Assembly (NCBI GenBank): GCA_016285615.1 | Contig: JAEERB010000018.1 | Span: 1-24,633, forward strand | From: Bacteroidales bacterium | GTDB taxonomy: Bacteria; Bacteroidota; Bacteroidia; Bacteroidales; WCHB1-69 | DNA length: 24,633 nucleotides | Direction of reading: 5' to 3' | Part shown: in pieces, positions 16,401 to 24,618 of the stretch | How the letters are laid out: each line of letters opens with the position of its first letter | Position numbering within the stretch: position 1 is the stretch's first letter | The notes under the pieces: model-generated | Seen by the model: the letters and a program-made list of their open reading frames with translations, nothing else | What the model was told of the DNA's origin: nothing | The model's database searches: none | Made by a program: the position numbers and the translations under genes

Positions 16401-16429
16401 CAAAGGTACAAAATTATCCACCACGACAA
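16401..16429 (-). promoter_or_regulatory. Promoter of the Y-family polymerase gene, nearly leaderless
   Basis: On the minus strand TTG (16427-16429), 18 nt, then TACCTTTG (16401-16408) fit the Bacteroidota consensus. Only 8 nt separate the -7 element from the ATG, so the transcript would have a leader of only a few bases. No obvious SOS-type operator was recognised. Confidence 0.65.
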
Positions 16430-16439
16430 GCATCGGATA

Positions 16440-16955
16440 TCACTTCTCCAACGCCAACAAAAACCTTTTGGCTTCCAATCCGCCAGCATAGCCTGTGAGC
16501 GAGCCGTCGCTGCCAATAACGCGATGGCAAGGAACAAAAATGCTGATGGCGTTAGCTCCATTGGCGTTGGCCACGGCACGCACCGACTGCGGACTGCCGA
16601 TTTGCTCAGCCAGCGCGGCATACGAAACAGTGGTCCCGTATGGGATGGTGAGCAGTGCCTGCCACACCGCCTTCTGAAAATCGGTGCCAACAAACAGTAG
16701 GGGAACATCAAAGGGGTGGCGCTCCTGGCGGAAATAGCCGTCCAGTTGCTGCCGAGCCATCTCTATCACATCAGTACTGCCTTGCCGACAGGGAACTTTC
16801 AAGAAACGTTGCAGTCGATGATCCACCAACGGCCGAGGGCGTTCTGTCGCCCAGTCACACAGGCAAAGCCTATCGCCGTACGAGCCCAGCAACAGCGGGC
16901 CGCAAGGAGAATCGTATGGTTGGAGAAAGATGGTGGAGCTCATCATGGTTTTCAT
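16440..16955 (-). CDS. ogt: Methylated-DNA-[protein]-cysteine S-methyltransferase
   Basis: This suicide repair protein takes the methyl group from O6-methylguanine (and O4-methylthymine) onto its own cysteine. The acceptor is Cys143 in PCHRVIG (142-148 in the 171-aa version). The helix-turn-helix with the arginine finger (SPQSVRAVANANG) and TDFQKAVWQALLTIPYGTT are also standard. I chose the start at MKTMMSS (16953-16955). The longer frame adds 42 poorly conserved residues that read as non-coding upstream DNA. The ATG three codons on (16944-16946) is an alternative. It is divergent from the glsA operon and precedes the Y-family polymerase on the same strand. Confidence 0.93.
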   Translation of the reverse strand: MKTMMSSTIFLQPYDSPCGPLLLGSYGDRLCLCDWATERPRPLVDHRLQRFLKVPCRQGSTDVIEMARQQLDGYFRQERHPFDVPLLFVGTDFQKAVWQALLTIPYGTTVSYAALAEQIGSPQSVRAVANANGANAISIFVPCHRVIGSDGSLTGYAGGLEAKRFLLALEK

Positions 16956-17069
16956 TGAAAGAGAGTTTGCAAAAATGCAATTTTTCTCCCATAGAAGCAG
17001 AAAAAATATATGCTTTGATTTTTTAGCGTAAAAGTGTGAATAAAAGTTAAAAAACAAGCCATTTATTTG

Positions 17070-17077
17070 TATTTTTG
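17070..17077 (+). promoter_or_regulatory. -7 element for the glsA-brkB operon
   Basis: TATTTTTG matches TAnnTTTG and lies 33 nt before the chosen glsA ATG. It also explains why the upstream TTG (17075) should not be used as a start, since it is part of the promoter. No TTG at -33 spacing was found. Confidence 0.55.
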
Positions 17078-17110
17078 CCACATTGTAAAAAATTGTTACT
17101 CAAGAAACGC

Positions 17111-17938
17111 ATGTCGGAGAAAGTGAGTCATAAACTGCTGGATGTCAGCGAGGCGCTGCGGTCAAAAAATCCCAATTTATACCGCTGGATGCCCAAGTTC
17201 GCCATCCGTGCCATTGAGCGGTTGATTCATCAGGATGAGATGAACCAACTGGTTGACGATAATTTCGACGACAGTTCCATCGACTTTGCCCACCACATTG
17301 TCGAGTATTTCCAAGTGGGGCTGGACATTCGTGGCGAGGAGAACATACCGCGCACAGGCCGTTACATTGTTGCCTCCAACCATCCGTTGGGCGGTCTGGA
17401 CGGCATGGCAATGATCAGCACCTTAGGCAAATATCGCAGCGACATCAAATGCCCTGTGAACGACCTGCTGATGCAAGTAAAGCAGATGCACGAGGTGTTT
17501 ATGCCCATCAACAAGCACGGCCGCAACAGTCTGGAGAGCATGAAGCAGCTGGAGGACGTTTTCGCCTCCGATGAGCTCATCCTCTATTTTCCGGCAGGCT
17601 TATGCTCGCGTAAGCAAAATGGCGTTATCCGCGATTTGGACTGGAAGAAGACGGTGATCACCAAAGCCCGCCAATTCCAGCGCGACATCATACCCGTGCA
17701 CTTTGACGGTCGCAACTCGAACCGTTTCTACAATCTCGCCAACCTACGCAAGAAGCTGGGTATCAAGGTAAACCTTGAGTTTGTCTTCCTACCTGACGAA
17801 ATGTTCCGCCAGCGCGGACAACAATTCACCATCACTTTTGGAGCCCCCATCCCCTACTCCACATTCGACCAGAGCCATACGGATGCAGAATGGGCAAGCT
17901 GGCTCAAAGAACAAGTCTATTCCCTTAAACAAGCGTAA
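17111..17938 (+). CDS. glsA: Glycine lipid O-acyltransferase
   Basis: This 275-aa PlsC-type acyltransferase has NHPLGGLDG at 90-98 (the catalytic His/Asp box in an HX5D form) and the FPAG substrate motif at 160-163. The next gene is a GlsB-type N-acyltransferase. In Bacteroides thetaiotaomicron glsB and glsA are neighbours and make glycine lipids: GlsB N-acylates glycine with a 3-hydroxy fatty acid (commendamide), and GlsA O-acylates the hydroxyl. Gene identity here rests on the pairing and family features, not on an alignment. I chose ATG 17111 (MSEKVSHKLLDVSEALRSKN) over the TTG at 17075. It leads a six-gene operon; the next gene is 12 nt away. Product would sit in the membrane. Confidence 0.88.
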   Translation: MSEKVSHKLLDVSEALRSKNPNLYRWMPKFAIRAIERLIHQDEMNQLVDDNFDDSSIDFAHHIVEYFQVGLDIRGEENIPRTGRYIVASNHPLGGLDGMAMISTLGKYRSDIKCPVNDLLMQVKQMHEVFMPINKHGRNSLESMKQLEDVFASDELILYFPAGLCSRKQNGVIRDLDWKKTVITKARQFQRDIIPVHFDGRNSNRFYNLANLRKKLGIKVNLEFVFLPDEMFRQRGQQFTITFGAPIPYSTFDQSHTDAEWASWLKEQVYSLKQA

Positions 17939-17950
17939 CCATAACCATAC

Positions 17951-18868
17951 ATGAAAGAAATCATTGCGCCCATCGATAGAGAGTTGATTAAGTCGGAGCT
18001 CACCCCCGACAAGCTGCTGCGGAAAACACAGGCTGGCAATAACTTTGTGTATGTCATCGATGCGCATAATGCGCCCAACACCATGCTGGAAATCGGTCGG
18101 TTGCGCGAGCAGACGTTCCGCGATGCGGGAGGCGGCACAGGCAACGAAGTGGACATTGACTGTTACGACACGGCCGAAGTGCCTTTCAAACAGATGATTG
18201 TATGGAATGAATCGGAGCAGGAGATTTTGAGCGCCTACCGCTACATTTTGGGTCGCGATGTGCCGCTGGATGAGAATGGCTACCCGCACACGCCATCCTC
18301 CAAACTATTCTGCTACTCAGACACTTTCATCAAAACTATCTGGCAAGACACTATCGAGTTGGGACGCAGTTTCGTGCAGACCAAGTACCAGGCCTCGGCA
18401 GGCCGCCGATTGGGATTCTACGCATTGGACAATGTGTGGGACGGACTTGCCACACTTACGGTTGAGTACCCAGACCTGAAGTACTATTTCGGCAAAATGA
18501 CCATGTACAACAGTTACAACCGTCTGGCACGCAACATGATACTCAACTTTCTCAACAAGCATTTCAAAGGCGACCTCACCCTGGTGCATCCCTTCCACCC
18601 TGTCGAACTAGACACCAAGGCCTTCAAGTCCATCTTCAAGAATGCCACCTACGCTGAAGATTTCAAGGCGTTGAACAAGAATATCCGCGACCTGAAAGTC
18701 AGCATTCCGCCGCTCATCAAGGCTTACATGTCGCTCTCGTCCTCACTGCAATGCTTTGGAGCCGCCGCCAATCCCGAATTCGGACCGGTAGAAGAGATCG
18801 CTATTCTGGTCAAAATTGCCGATATTTACGAACAGAAAGTTGCAAGACATTTACAAAAATACAAATAG
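17951..18868 (+). CDS. glsB: Glycine N-acyltransferase, GNAT type
   Basis: This 305-aa protein resembles the OlsB/GlsB branch of acyl-ACP-dependent N-acyltransferases with a GNAT-like fold. Segments seen include MLEIGRLREQTFRDAGGGTG near 47-66, SAYRYILGRDV, and YLIEL-type strand ELGRSFVQTKYQ before FYALDNVWDGLA. It would transfer a 3-hydroxyacyl chain to glycine, the first step in glycine lipid synthesis, with GlsA acting second. In Bacteroides these lipids matter for stress tolerance and gut colonisation. It lies between glsA (12 nt) and engB (6 nt), so it is co-transcribed. The amino-acid substrate is assumed by analogy with Bacteroides. Confidence 0.87.
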   Translation: MKEIIAPIDRELIKSELTPDKLLRKTQAGNNFVYVIDAHNAPNTMLEIGRLREQTFRDAGGGTGNEVDIDCYDTAEVPFKQMIVWNESEQEILSAYRYILGRDVPLDENGYPHTPSSKLFCYSDTFIKTIWQDTIELGRSFVQTKYQASAGRRLGFYALDNVWDGLATLTVEYPDLKYYFGKMTMYNSYNRLARNMILNFLNKHFKGDLTLVHPFHPVELDTKAFKSIFKNATYAEDFKALNKNIRDLKVSIPPLIKAYMSLSSSLQCFGAAANPEFGPVEEIAILVKIADIYEQKVARHLQKYK

Positions 18869-18874
18869 AAAATA

Positions 18875-19489
18875 ATGATTATCAAAAAGATACAATTCCT
18901 ACAAAGTGTCACCGACTGGCGCAAGTGTCCTGCTGCCACCAAGCCGGAATATGCCTTTATCGGCCGTTCCAATGTGGGAAAATCTTCCTTGGTAAACATG
19001 CTGGCCAACAACAAGTCGCTCGCCAAGACCTCATCCAAACCTGGCAAAACACAGACTATCAACCACTTTCTTGTCAACGACAACTGGTATTTGGTGGATT
19101 TGCCTGGCTATGGTTTTGCATCGGTATCGAAGAATATGCGTGAGCAATGGGCAAAATACATCGACAACTACCTCATTCACAGAGAGAACCTGCAACTGGT
19201 GTTCGTCCTCATCGACATCCGCTTAGAACCGCAGCGCATCGACATCAACTTCATCAACCACTTGGGCGAGTTGGGCATTCCCTTCTCCTTCATCTTCACC
19301 AAATCCGACAAGATAGGCCCTGTAAAGGCCCAACAGAATGTGAATTTATTCTGCAAAACCCTGTTAGAAACGTGGGAGGAGCTGCCGCCCCACTTTGTCT
19401 CTTCCGCCCTCACTGCACAAGGTAAAGAAGAGATTTTGGATTACATCGAACAAATTAACAATCAATATTATACACCGCAAGAATCATGA
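18875..19489 (+). CDS. engB: Ribosome biogenesis GTPase EngB/YsxC
   Basis: This 204-aa TRAFAC GTPase assists late assembly of the large ribosomal subunit in the cytosol. G1 is GRSNVGKS at 30-37, G3 is DLPG at 75-78, G4 is TKSDK at 142-146, and the SSA loop ([13 protein letters not shown]) forms G5. The [12 protein letters not shown] segment is the family signature. The start codon sits 6 nt after glsB, and its 3' end overlaps the META lipoprotein start by 4 nt, so translation is coupled. Family and role are secure. Confidence 0.97.
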   Translation: MIIKKIQFLQSVTDWRKCPAATKPEYAFIGRSNVGKSSLVNMLANNKSLAKTSSKPGKTQTINHFLVNDNWYLVDLPGYGFASVSKNMREQWAKYIDNYLIHRENLQLVFVLIDIRLEPQRIDINFINHLGELGIPFSFIFTKSDKIGPVKAQQNVNLFCKTLLETWEELPPHFVSSALTAQGKEEILDYIEQINNQYYTPQES

Positions 19490-19938
19490 CACGAAGATTC
19501 CTATTTCTCCTGACACTGCTTCCCTTACTCGTGGCCTGTCAAACCTCTAAAAAGGCGGCGTTGGAAGCCCAGAACAAGCCCCTGATAGAAACACGCTGGG
19601 AGGTAAGCCACATTAACGGCACGCCACTGGATGCCAAAACACCGGTCCAGCCGTTCATCGTTTTCGACACGCTCGGCAAATACCATGGCAATTTTGGATG
19701 CAATAAGTTTTTCGGAAGCTTTTATGTAAAGGAAAAGAAACACAAGCTGGAACTCACCTATACAGGTGCCACCAAGCGACTTTGCCAATATATGGAAACG
19801 GAGCGACTTTTATCGAAGACTCTGCGCTCGGAGAAACTCAGTTACAACATACAAGGCGACACGATGCGACTGTACAGCAACGATGTGGAAATCATTCGCT
19901 TTGTCGCCACGGAAAACAAGATTGAACCAGAAGAATAA
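19486..19938 (+). CDS. META domain lipoprotein
   Basis: This 150-aa envelope lipoprotein has signal [18 protein letters not shown] with Cys18 as the acylation site. After the linker, [33 protein letters not shown] and [17 protein letters not shown] match the META/HslJ fold. HslJ-like proteins are linked with heat or antibiotic resistance, but no molecular activity is known. The ATGA overlap with engB (4 nt) and the 10-nt gap to nadC place it inside the operon. Why an envelope lipoprotein sits there is not explained by sequence. Confidence 0.88.
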   Translation: MTRRFLFLLTLLPLLVACQTSKKAALEAQNKPLIETRWEVSHINGTPLDAKTPVQPFIVFDTLGKYHGNFGCNKFFGSFYVKEKKHKLELTYTGATKRLCQYMETERLLSKTLRSEKLSYNIQGDTMRLYSNDVEIIRFVATENKIEPEE

Positions 19939-19948
19939 TCTATTGATT

Positions 19949-20788
19949 ATGAGCAAAGAAGAGATTATCAAGAGAGCTTTAGAAGAAGATATCGGCAACG
20001 GCGACCACTCGTCGTTGGCCTGCATTCCTTATAGTGAACAAGGCGTGATGGAGCTGAAAGTGAAGGCCGACAGCGGCATCATTGCCGGCATTGACGTAGC
20101 CAAAGAAGTGGTGCGACAGGTCGATCCGTCCATTCACATGACGACCTTCAAGAAAGATGGCGACACCGTACATCGCGGCGACATCGTTTTCACACTGGAA
20201 GGGCCTGCACGCAGCATGCTGACCGCCGAGCGCACGCTACTCAACTTCATGCAGCGTATGAGCGGCATTGCCACCACCACCCACCAATATGTTGAGTGCA
20301 TTAAAGGGACGAAGACACGCCTGCTCGACACACGCAAAACCACACCCAACATGCGCATCTTCGAAAAGCAAGCCGTCAAAATCGGTGGCGGCGAGAATCA
20401 CCGCTTCGGTCTGTTTGACATGATCATGCTCAAAGACAACCACATAGACTTTGCCGGCGGCATCGAAAAGGCCATTGATGTGACACGCCAGTATCTTGCC
20501 GACAACCACCTAAACCTAAAGATTGAAATCGAAACTCGCTCGGTGGACGATGTGCGACGCGTGGTGAAACATGGTGGCGTACAGCGCATTATGTTCGACA
20601 ACTTCACCCCTGACATGATTCGCGAGGCATTGCCGATAGTGAACGGACAATATGAGACCGAAGCGTCGGGCAACATCACACTTGAGAACCTACGGAGCTA
20701 TGCCGAAACGGGAGTGGACTTCATTTCGGTCGGAGCACTGACCCACCAAATCAAAAGCTTGGATTTAAGTTTAAAAGCCAAAAAATAA
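19949..20788 (+). CDS. nadC: Quinolinate phosphoribosyltransferase (carboxylating)
   Basis: NadC makes nicotinate mononucleotide from quinolinate and PRPP, with CO2 release, in de novo NAD synthesis. The 279-aa length is usual. DTRKTTP at 127-133, KIGGGENHR at 144-152 and LKDNHI at 161-166 hold the substrate-binding Arg and Lys residues. I chose the ATG at 19949 (MSKEEIIKRALEEDIGNGDH). A longer frame exists upstream but overlaps the META lipoprotein gene and has no NadC features. One base separates its stop from the next gene. Neither nadA nor nadB is in the window. Confidence 0.97.
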   Translation: MSKEEIIKRALEEDIGNGDHSSLACIPYSEQGVMELKVKADSGIIAGIDVAKEVVRQVDPSIHMTTFKKDGDTVHRGDIVFTLEGPARSMLTAERTLLNFMQRMSGIATTTHQYVECIKGTKTRLLDTRKTTPNMRIFEKQAVKIGGGENHRFGLFDMIMLKDNHIDFAGGIEKAIDVTRQYLADNHLNLKIEIETRSVDDVRRVVKHGGVQRIMFDNFTPDMIREALPIVNGQYETEASGNITLENLRSYAETGVDFISVGALTHQIKSLDLSLKAKK

Positions 20789-20789
20789 G

Positions 20790-21782
20790 ATGACAGAGAA
20801 GCCCTTCAAGCAACGATGGACGGAAATCAAGGACAAAGTGGCCACCAATCCTGCGGTGGAGAAGTTCCTCAATTTTTGCCGAACGCTGGTAATACCAGGG
20901 TTTCAGGGCATTCCATTGTGGACTGTCATGAAGTTCTTCTTTGAGTCGATGGTCAAGGGCATCCTTTTCCAGCGCGCCGCCGCCATGACCTACCGCATCT
21001 TCGTAGCGCTGATACCCATGTTGCTGGCGCTATTTTCGGTCATCTCCTTCTTGGGTGAAGACCTGAAAGTGAGTCTGTTAACATTCATCGAATCGATTGT
21101 GCCCGACATGGCATGGCCCGCCGTCGAGAAAACCATTACAGGCGTTATCATGGTCAACAACGGCCCCCTGCTCTATTTCTCCATCTTCATGGGCATCTAC
21201 CTAACGCTGTTAAGTATGAACGCCATCATTAACACGCTCAATATCACTTATTTCAATATAAAAAGACAAAAACTCATCAAGCAGTTGGCAGTCAGCCTGT
21301 CGTTGGTCATCGTCTTCGGCATCGGCATCATCCTTGCGTTGGGTGTTTTCATCGGCAACCTCTATATCATCCACAATATCAACAAGCTCTTTTTCAACTC
21401 ACCGACGTTTCTGCTATTCTCTGTTGCGGTGTGCAAATGGCTGTTGACGGCCATCATTGTCTATCTTTTCCTGTCAACTCTCTTTTACATTGCGCCCGCC
21501 GACAAGAAATACTTCCGATTCTTCTCGGCTGGTTCCACCTTCGCCACCATCGCCCTCATCATCCTATTGTATGCCCTGAACTTCTATTTTTCCAATTTCT
21601 CGGCTTACAACCTCATCTACGGATCCATTGGTGCCTTGTTTGTCATTCTGCTGTGGCTGTATTGGAGTTCCGCCGTTATCCTCATCGGCTTCGACCTGAA
21701 TGTCAGCATCTATGTAGCACAACAGGAACAAAAAGAGAAGGAAAATCAGGATTTGGTGCTGGAAAGCAAAGTTACCGAGTAA
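20790..21782 (+). CDS. YihY/BrkB family membrane protein
   Basis: This 330-aa inner-membrane protein has about six hydrophobic segments (near 65-88, 120-150, 165-195, 205-235, 245-265, 277-302). RAAAMTYRIFVALIPMLLA and YGSIGALFVILLWLYWSS are the BrkB family signatures. Members were once called tRNA-processing or virulence factors. Recent work suggests they help move lipids between membranes, which would fit a glycine-lipid operon, but this is inference. Its C-terminus is charged and cytosolic. It is the last gene of the six-gene operon and overlaps the convergent pseudouridine synthase gene by 11 nt. Confidence 0.92.
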   Translation: MTEKPFKQRWTEIKDKVATNPAVEKFLNFCRTLVIPGFQGIPLWTVMKFFFESMVKGILFQRAAAMTYRIFVALIPMLLALFSVISFLGEDLKVSLLTFIESIVPDMAWPAVEKTITGVIMVNNGPLLYFSIFMGIYLTLLSMNAIINTLNITYFNIKRQKLIKQLAVSLSLVIVFGIGIILALGVFIGNLYIIHNINKLFFNSPTFLLFSVAVCKWLLTAIIVYLFLSTLFYIAPADKKYFRFFSAGSTFATIALIILLYALNFYFSNFSAYNLIYGSIGALFVILLWLYWSSAVILIGFDLNVSIYVAQQEQKEKENQDLVLESKVTE

Positions 21783-22464
21783 TTTCTTGCCACAAGCGGT
21801 CTTCGGGCACGGGCGCAACAACCGAAACGACGTTGCCCGTGACGGGATGTGTAAACTCTATTTTGCGGGCATGCAACGAAATGCTGCCATCGGGATTGGA
21901 ACGCTTGGCTCCGTATTTCAGATCGCCTTTAATGACCGTGCCATTGGCGGCTAACTGCACCCGTATCTGATGGTGGCGGCCCGTGAAGAGCTCCACTTCC
22001 AGCAAGGTGTAGTGCTCCGAGTGGTTAAGCACGCGGTAGGATAACTCGGCGCGGCGAGCATCGGGCGTGCCTTCGCTCACCACATACGACTTGTTCTGTT
22101 TCTCGTTCTTTTTCAGATAATTGACCAACTGCTGAGACTCTATTTCGGGCGCTTTCTCCACGATGGCCCAATAGATTTTGGTGAAGTTCCGTTCTTTCAC
22201 AGCCACAGTCATCCGCGACAGCGCCTTCGAGGTCTTGGCAAAAATCACAGCGCCACTCACAGGCCGATCGATGCGATGCACCAGGCCACAGAAGACATTG
22301 CCAGGCTTGTGATACTTCACTTTAATGTACTCACGCACAGCCTCTAACAACGGCTCATCGCCCGTCTTATCGCCTTGCACAATCTCGCCAGCACGCTTAT
22401 TGACGATAATCAAATGATTATCCTCATACAATATGCGTTGCGCCACATCTGCTGTCCTATCCAT
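21772..22464 (-). CDS. RluA-family pseudouridine synthase
   Basis: This 230-aa enzyme turns uridine into pseudouridine in rRNA or tRNA. HRIDRPVSG at 63-71 holds catalytic Asp66 and FTGRHHQIRVQLAANG is the second family motif. The short length and lack of an S4 domain resemble RluA or TruC-type members, so the exact target base cannot be given. It converges with brkB (11-nt overlap) and is divergent from terC. A TAATTTTG promoter element sits 20 nt upstream. Confidence 0.94.
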   Translation of the reverse strand: MDRTADVAQRILYEDNHLIIVNKRAGEIVQGDKTGDEPLLEAVREYIKVKYHKPGNVFCGLVHRIDRPVSGAVIFAKTSKALSRMTVAVKERNFTKIYWAIVEKAPEIESQQLVNYLKKNEKQNKSYVVSEGTPDARRAELSYRVLNHSEHYTLLEVELFTGRHHQIRVQLAANGTVIKGDLKYGAKRSNPDGSISLHARKIEFTHPVTGNVVSVVAPVPEDRLWQEITR

Positions 22465-22484
22465 ATCATTATAAAATAGATTGG

Positions 22485-22492
22485 CAAAATTA
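22485..22492 (-). promoter_or_regulatory. -7 element for the pseudouridine synthase gene
   Basis: The minus strand reads TAATTTTG (TAnnTTTG) 20 nt before the start codon. The leader would be about 15 nt. Confidence 0.5.
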
Positions 22493-22537
22493 GCATTTTA
22501 GCCCTTATCCGCTACCATCTCCTAACAAAAAAATTCA

Positions 22538-22545
22538 TATCTTTG
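22538..22545 (+). promoter_or_regulatory. -7 element for the terC-era operon
   Basis: TATCTTTG is an exact TAnnTTTG match, 54 nt before the chosen terC ATG. The upstream TTG (22543) lies inside this element and is therefore not a good start. Confidence 0.55.
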
Positions 22546-22599
22546 CCCATTCTTTGTCGGCACGACATCTTCAATTCAGGATTTTATCTGTTGGAATAT

Positions 22600-23658
22600 A
22601 TGAATGAGAATCTGTTTTTACTACTTTTCTTCCTCTTCACAGGCTTCTTGCTCGCCTTGGATTTGGGCGTAGTTCACAAGAAAGACCGTGAGGTAACCTT
22701 TAAGGAAGCCGCTCTGTGGACTGGCATCTACATCGGCATTGCCTTGATATTCTACGTACTTCTACTCCTGCATGCAGAATGGGTTCACGGTGTGGAAACA
22801 CTTGACCAACTGCAAACACTGAATATCAAGCATGGCCACGGACTCAACTTCGACGGCAAGACTTTCGAGGAAGGCATCAAGATGTACCGCCACGCCATGT
22901 CGATGGAGTATCTTACTGGTTATCTGATAGAAAAATCCCTCTCCCTTGACAACATCTTCGTCATGCTGATGATTTTCATCGGTTTCAGTGTCGATAGGAA
23001 ATACTACCATCGCGTATTGTTCTACGGCATCTTAGGTGCTATTGTCCTCCGTTTTATCTTCATCTTTGCAGCCGCCGCCTTGATACAGAAGTTCCACTGG
23101 ATATTGCTGATTTTCGGTTTATTCCTTCTCTATACAGGTATCAAGATGTTTGTTGAATGGTTTAAGAAGAAGCCCGAAAAAATTGATGTGGAACACCATC
23201 CCGTTGTCAAATTCTTGTCAAAACGTCACTTGTCCACCAGCCAATTCCACGGACACGACTTCTTCGCCAAGATTGACGGACGCTGGCTCCTCACACCTCT
23301 GTTTGTGGTGCTTGTCATCATCGAGTTCTCGGATGTTATCTTCGCTTTCGACTCCATTCCCGCTATCTTCTCGGTTACCCAAGACCCCTATATTGTATTC
23401 TATTCCAACATCTTTGCCATCCTCGGACTGCGGTCGCTTTTCTTCATGCTGGAAAGTGTCATCGACAAGTTCCGCTTCATCAAAGTTGGATTGGCCGTGC
23501 TGCTCACCTTTATCGGTGCTAAAATGCTATTGCCTTGGGTAGGCATTGAAATCAGCACAGGTGTTTCGTTGATTGTCATTGTCGCCATACTTGTTGTTTG
23601 CATTGTGGCCTCAATTCTTTTCCCCGAAAAAAAGAAAACGGAAGAAGTTTCCGAATAA
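22600..23658 (+). CDS. TerC family integral membrane protein
   Basis: This 352-aa protein has eight or nine hydrophobic segments and the TerC/Alx signatures: LLALDLGVVHKKDREVTFKE near 18-36, YLIEKSLSLDNIFVMLMIF and FSDVIFAFDSIPAIFSVTQD, with membrane-buried acidic residues. Members are linked to manganese or calcium export and to metalation of exported enzymes. The ATG at 22600 starts the conserved region; the longer frame begins in the promoter. The terC-era gap is 9 nt, so they are co-transcribed. I saw no yybP-ykoY riboswitch in the short leader. Confidence 0.93.
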   Translation: MNENLFLLLFFLFTGFLLALDLGVVHKKDREVTFKEAALWTGIYIGIALIFYVLLLLHAEWVHGVETLDQLQTLNIKHGHGLNFDGKTFEEGIKMYRHAMSMEYLTGYLIEKSLSLDNIFVMLMIFIGFSVDRKYYHRVLFYGILGAIVLRFIFIFAAAALIQKFHWILLIFGLFLLYTGIKMFVEWFKKKPEKIDVEHHPVVKFLSKRHLSTSQFHGHDFFAKIDGRWLLTPLFVVLVIIEFSDVIFAFDSIPAIFSVTQDPYIVFYSNIFAILGLRSLFFMLESVIDKFRFIKVGLAVLLTFIGAKMLLPWVGIEISTGVSLIVIVAILVVCIVASILFPEKKKTEEVSE

Positions 23659-23667
23659 TATAATCTT

Positions 23668-24555
23668 ATGGACGAGCAACTTCACAAAGCCGGATTTGTC
23701 AACATCATCGGCAACCCCAATGTGGGCAAAAGCACCCTGATGAACCAGTTGGTAGGCGAACGGCTGTCGATTATCACCGCCAAAGCGCAGACCACGCGCC
23801 ACCGCATCAAGGGCATTGTCAACGGCGATAATTACCAGATTGTCTATTCCGACCTGCCGGGTATCCTCACGCCTGCTTACAAGATGCAGGAGATGATGAT
23901 GAAGTTCGTGAATGAGTCGCTGAAAGATGCCGATGTGGTGCTCTATCTGATTGAATGCGGCGAAACGCGCTACGACGAACAGATTATTGAAAAGCTGTCC
24001 AAGATGACTATTCCTATCATATTGGTCATCAATAAAATAGACAAAGCAACTGCAGATGCCATACAAGCCACACGCGCCCACTGGCAAGCATTGCTACCCC
24101 AAGCCGAGTGCATTGAAATTTCTGCCAAAGAGCATCTGCGCATCGCCGAGCTGGAACAACTTATTGTCAGCAAGTTACCCGCATCACCACCCTACTTTCC
24201 CAAAGACGAACTGACCGACCGGCCATTGCGTTTCTTCATCTCCGAAATCATCCGCGAGAAGATTTTACTGCTTTACAAAAAAGAGATTCCCTACAGCGTA
24301 GAGGTTTCGGTGGACAGTTTTCACGAAGAGGAAGACATTACCCGTATCGGGGCCACGCTATATGTGGAACGCGAAACGCAAAAGCCGATTATCATAGGCA
24401 GCAAAGGCAGTGCCATTAAGCGTTTGGGCATGGAATCTCGCGCTGCCATCGAGGAGTTCCTCGATAAGCATGTCTATCTTGACCTTTCGGTTAAGGTGCT
24501 CAAAGATTGGCGCAGCAGCGACACGCAGATGAAGCGGTTCGGGTACAGCTATTGA
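23668..24555 (+). CDS. era: GTPase Era
   Basis: Era binds the 3' end of 16S rRNA and supports small-subunit assembly. In the 295-aa protein G1 is GNPNVGKS at 15-22, G2 TTRHR at 42-46, G3 DLPG at 62-65 and G4 NKID near 121-124. The C-terminal KH domain contains GSKGSAIKRLGMESR, the RNA-binding GxxG loop. In many Bacteroidota era is next to fabH and der; here it follows terC by 9 nt and is ended by a hairpin, so the arrangement is different. Identification is strong. Confidence 0.97.
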   Translation: MDEQLHKAGFVNIIGNPNVGKSTLMNQLVGERLSIITAKAQTTRHRIKGIVNGDNYQIVYSDLPGILTPAYKMQEMMMKFVNESLKDADVVLYLIECGETRYDEQIIEKLSKMTIPIILVINKIDKATADAIQATRAHWQALLPQAECIEISAKEHLRIAELEQLIVSKLPASPPYFPKDELTDRPLRFFISEIIREKILLLYKKEIPYSVEVSVDSFHEEEDITRIGATLYVERETQKPIIIGSKGSAIKRLGMESRAAIEEFLDKHVYLDLSVKVLKDWRSSDTQMKRFGYSY

Positions 24556-24578
24556 AAATTGAAAAAGTGCAAAATAAG

Positions 24579-24618
24579 ATGCGGTGCCTTCGACAAGCTC
24601 AGGCACCGCATTATTTTT
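24579..24618 (+). terminator. Rho-independent terminator of terC-era with REP-type core
   Basis: An 11-bp stem ATGCGGTGCCT / AGGCACCGCAT (24579-24589 and 24601-24611) with an 11-nt loop is followed by TATTTTTGT. It lies 23 nt after the era stop. The centre reads CCTTCGACAAGCTCAGG, a sequence commonly seen in bacterial repetitive palindromes. Confidence 0.85.

Noticed and set aside
15397..16491. Long plus-strand frame (364 codons) opposite the Y-family polymerase
   Set aside because: It is a mirror of a real gene, His-rich and without domain features.
19766..19948. N-terminal extension of nadC
   Set aside because: It overlaps the META lipoprotein gene in another frame, and NadC similarity begins only at the ATG at 19949.
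22546..22599. Manganese riboswitch ahead of terC
   Set aside because: The leader is only about 54 nt and shows no yybP-ykoY-type paired structure.
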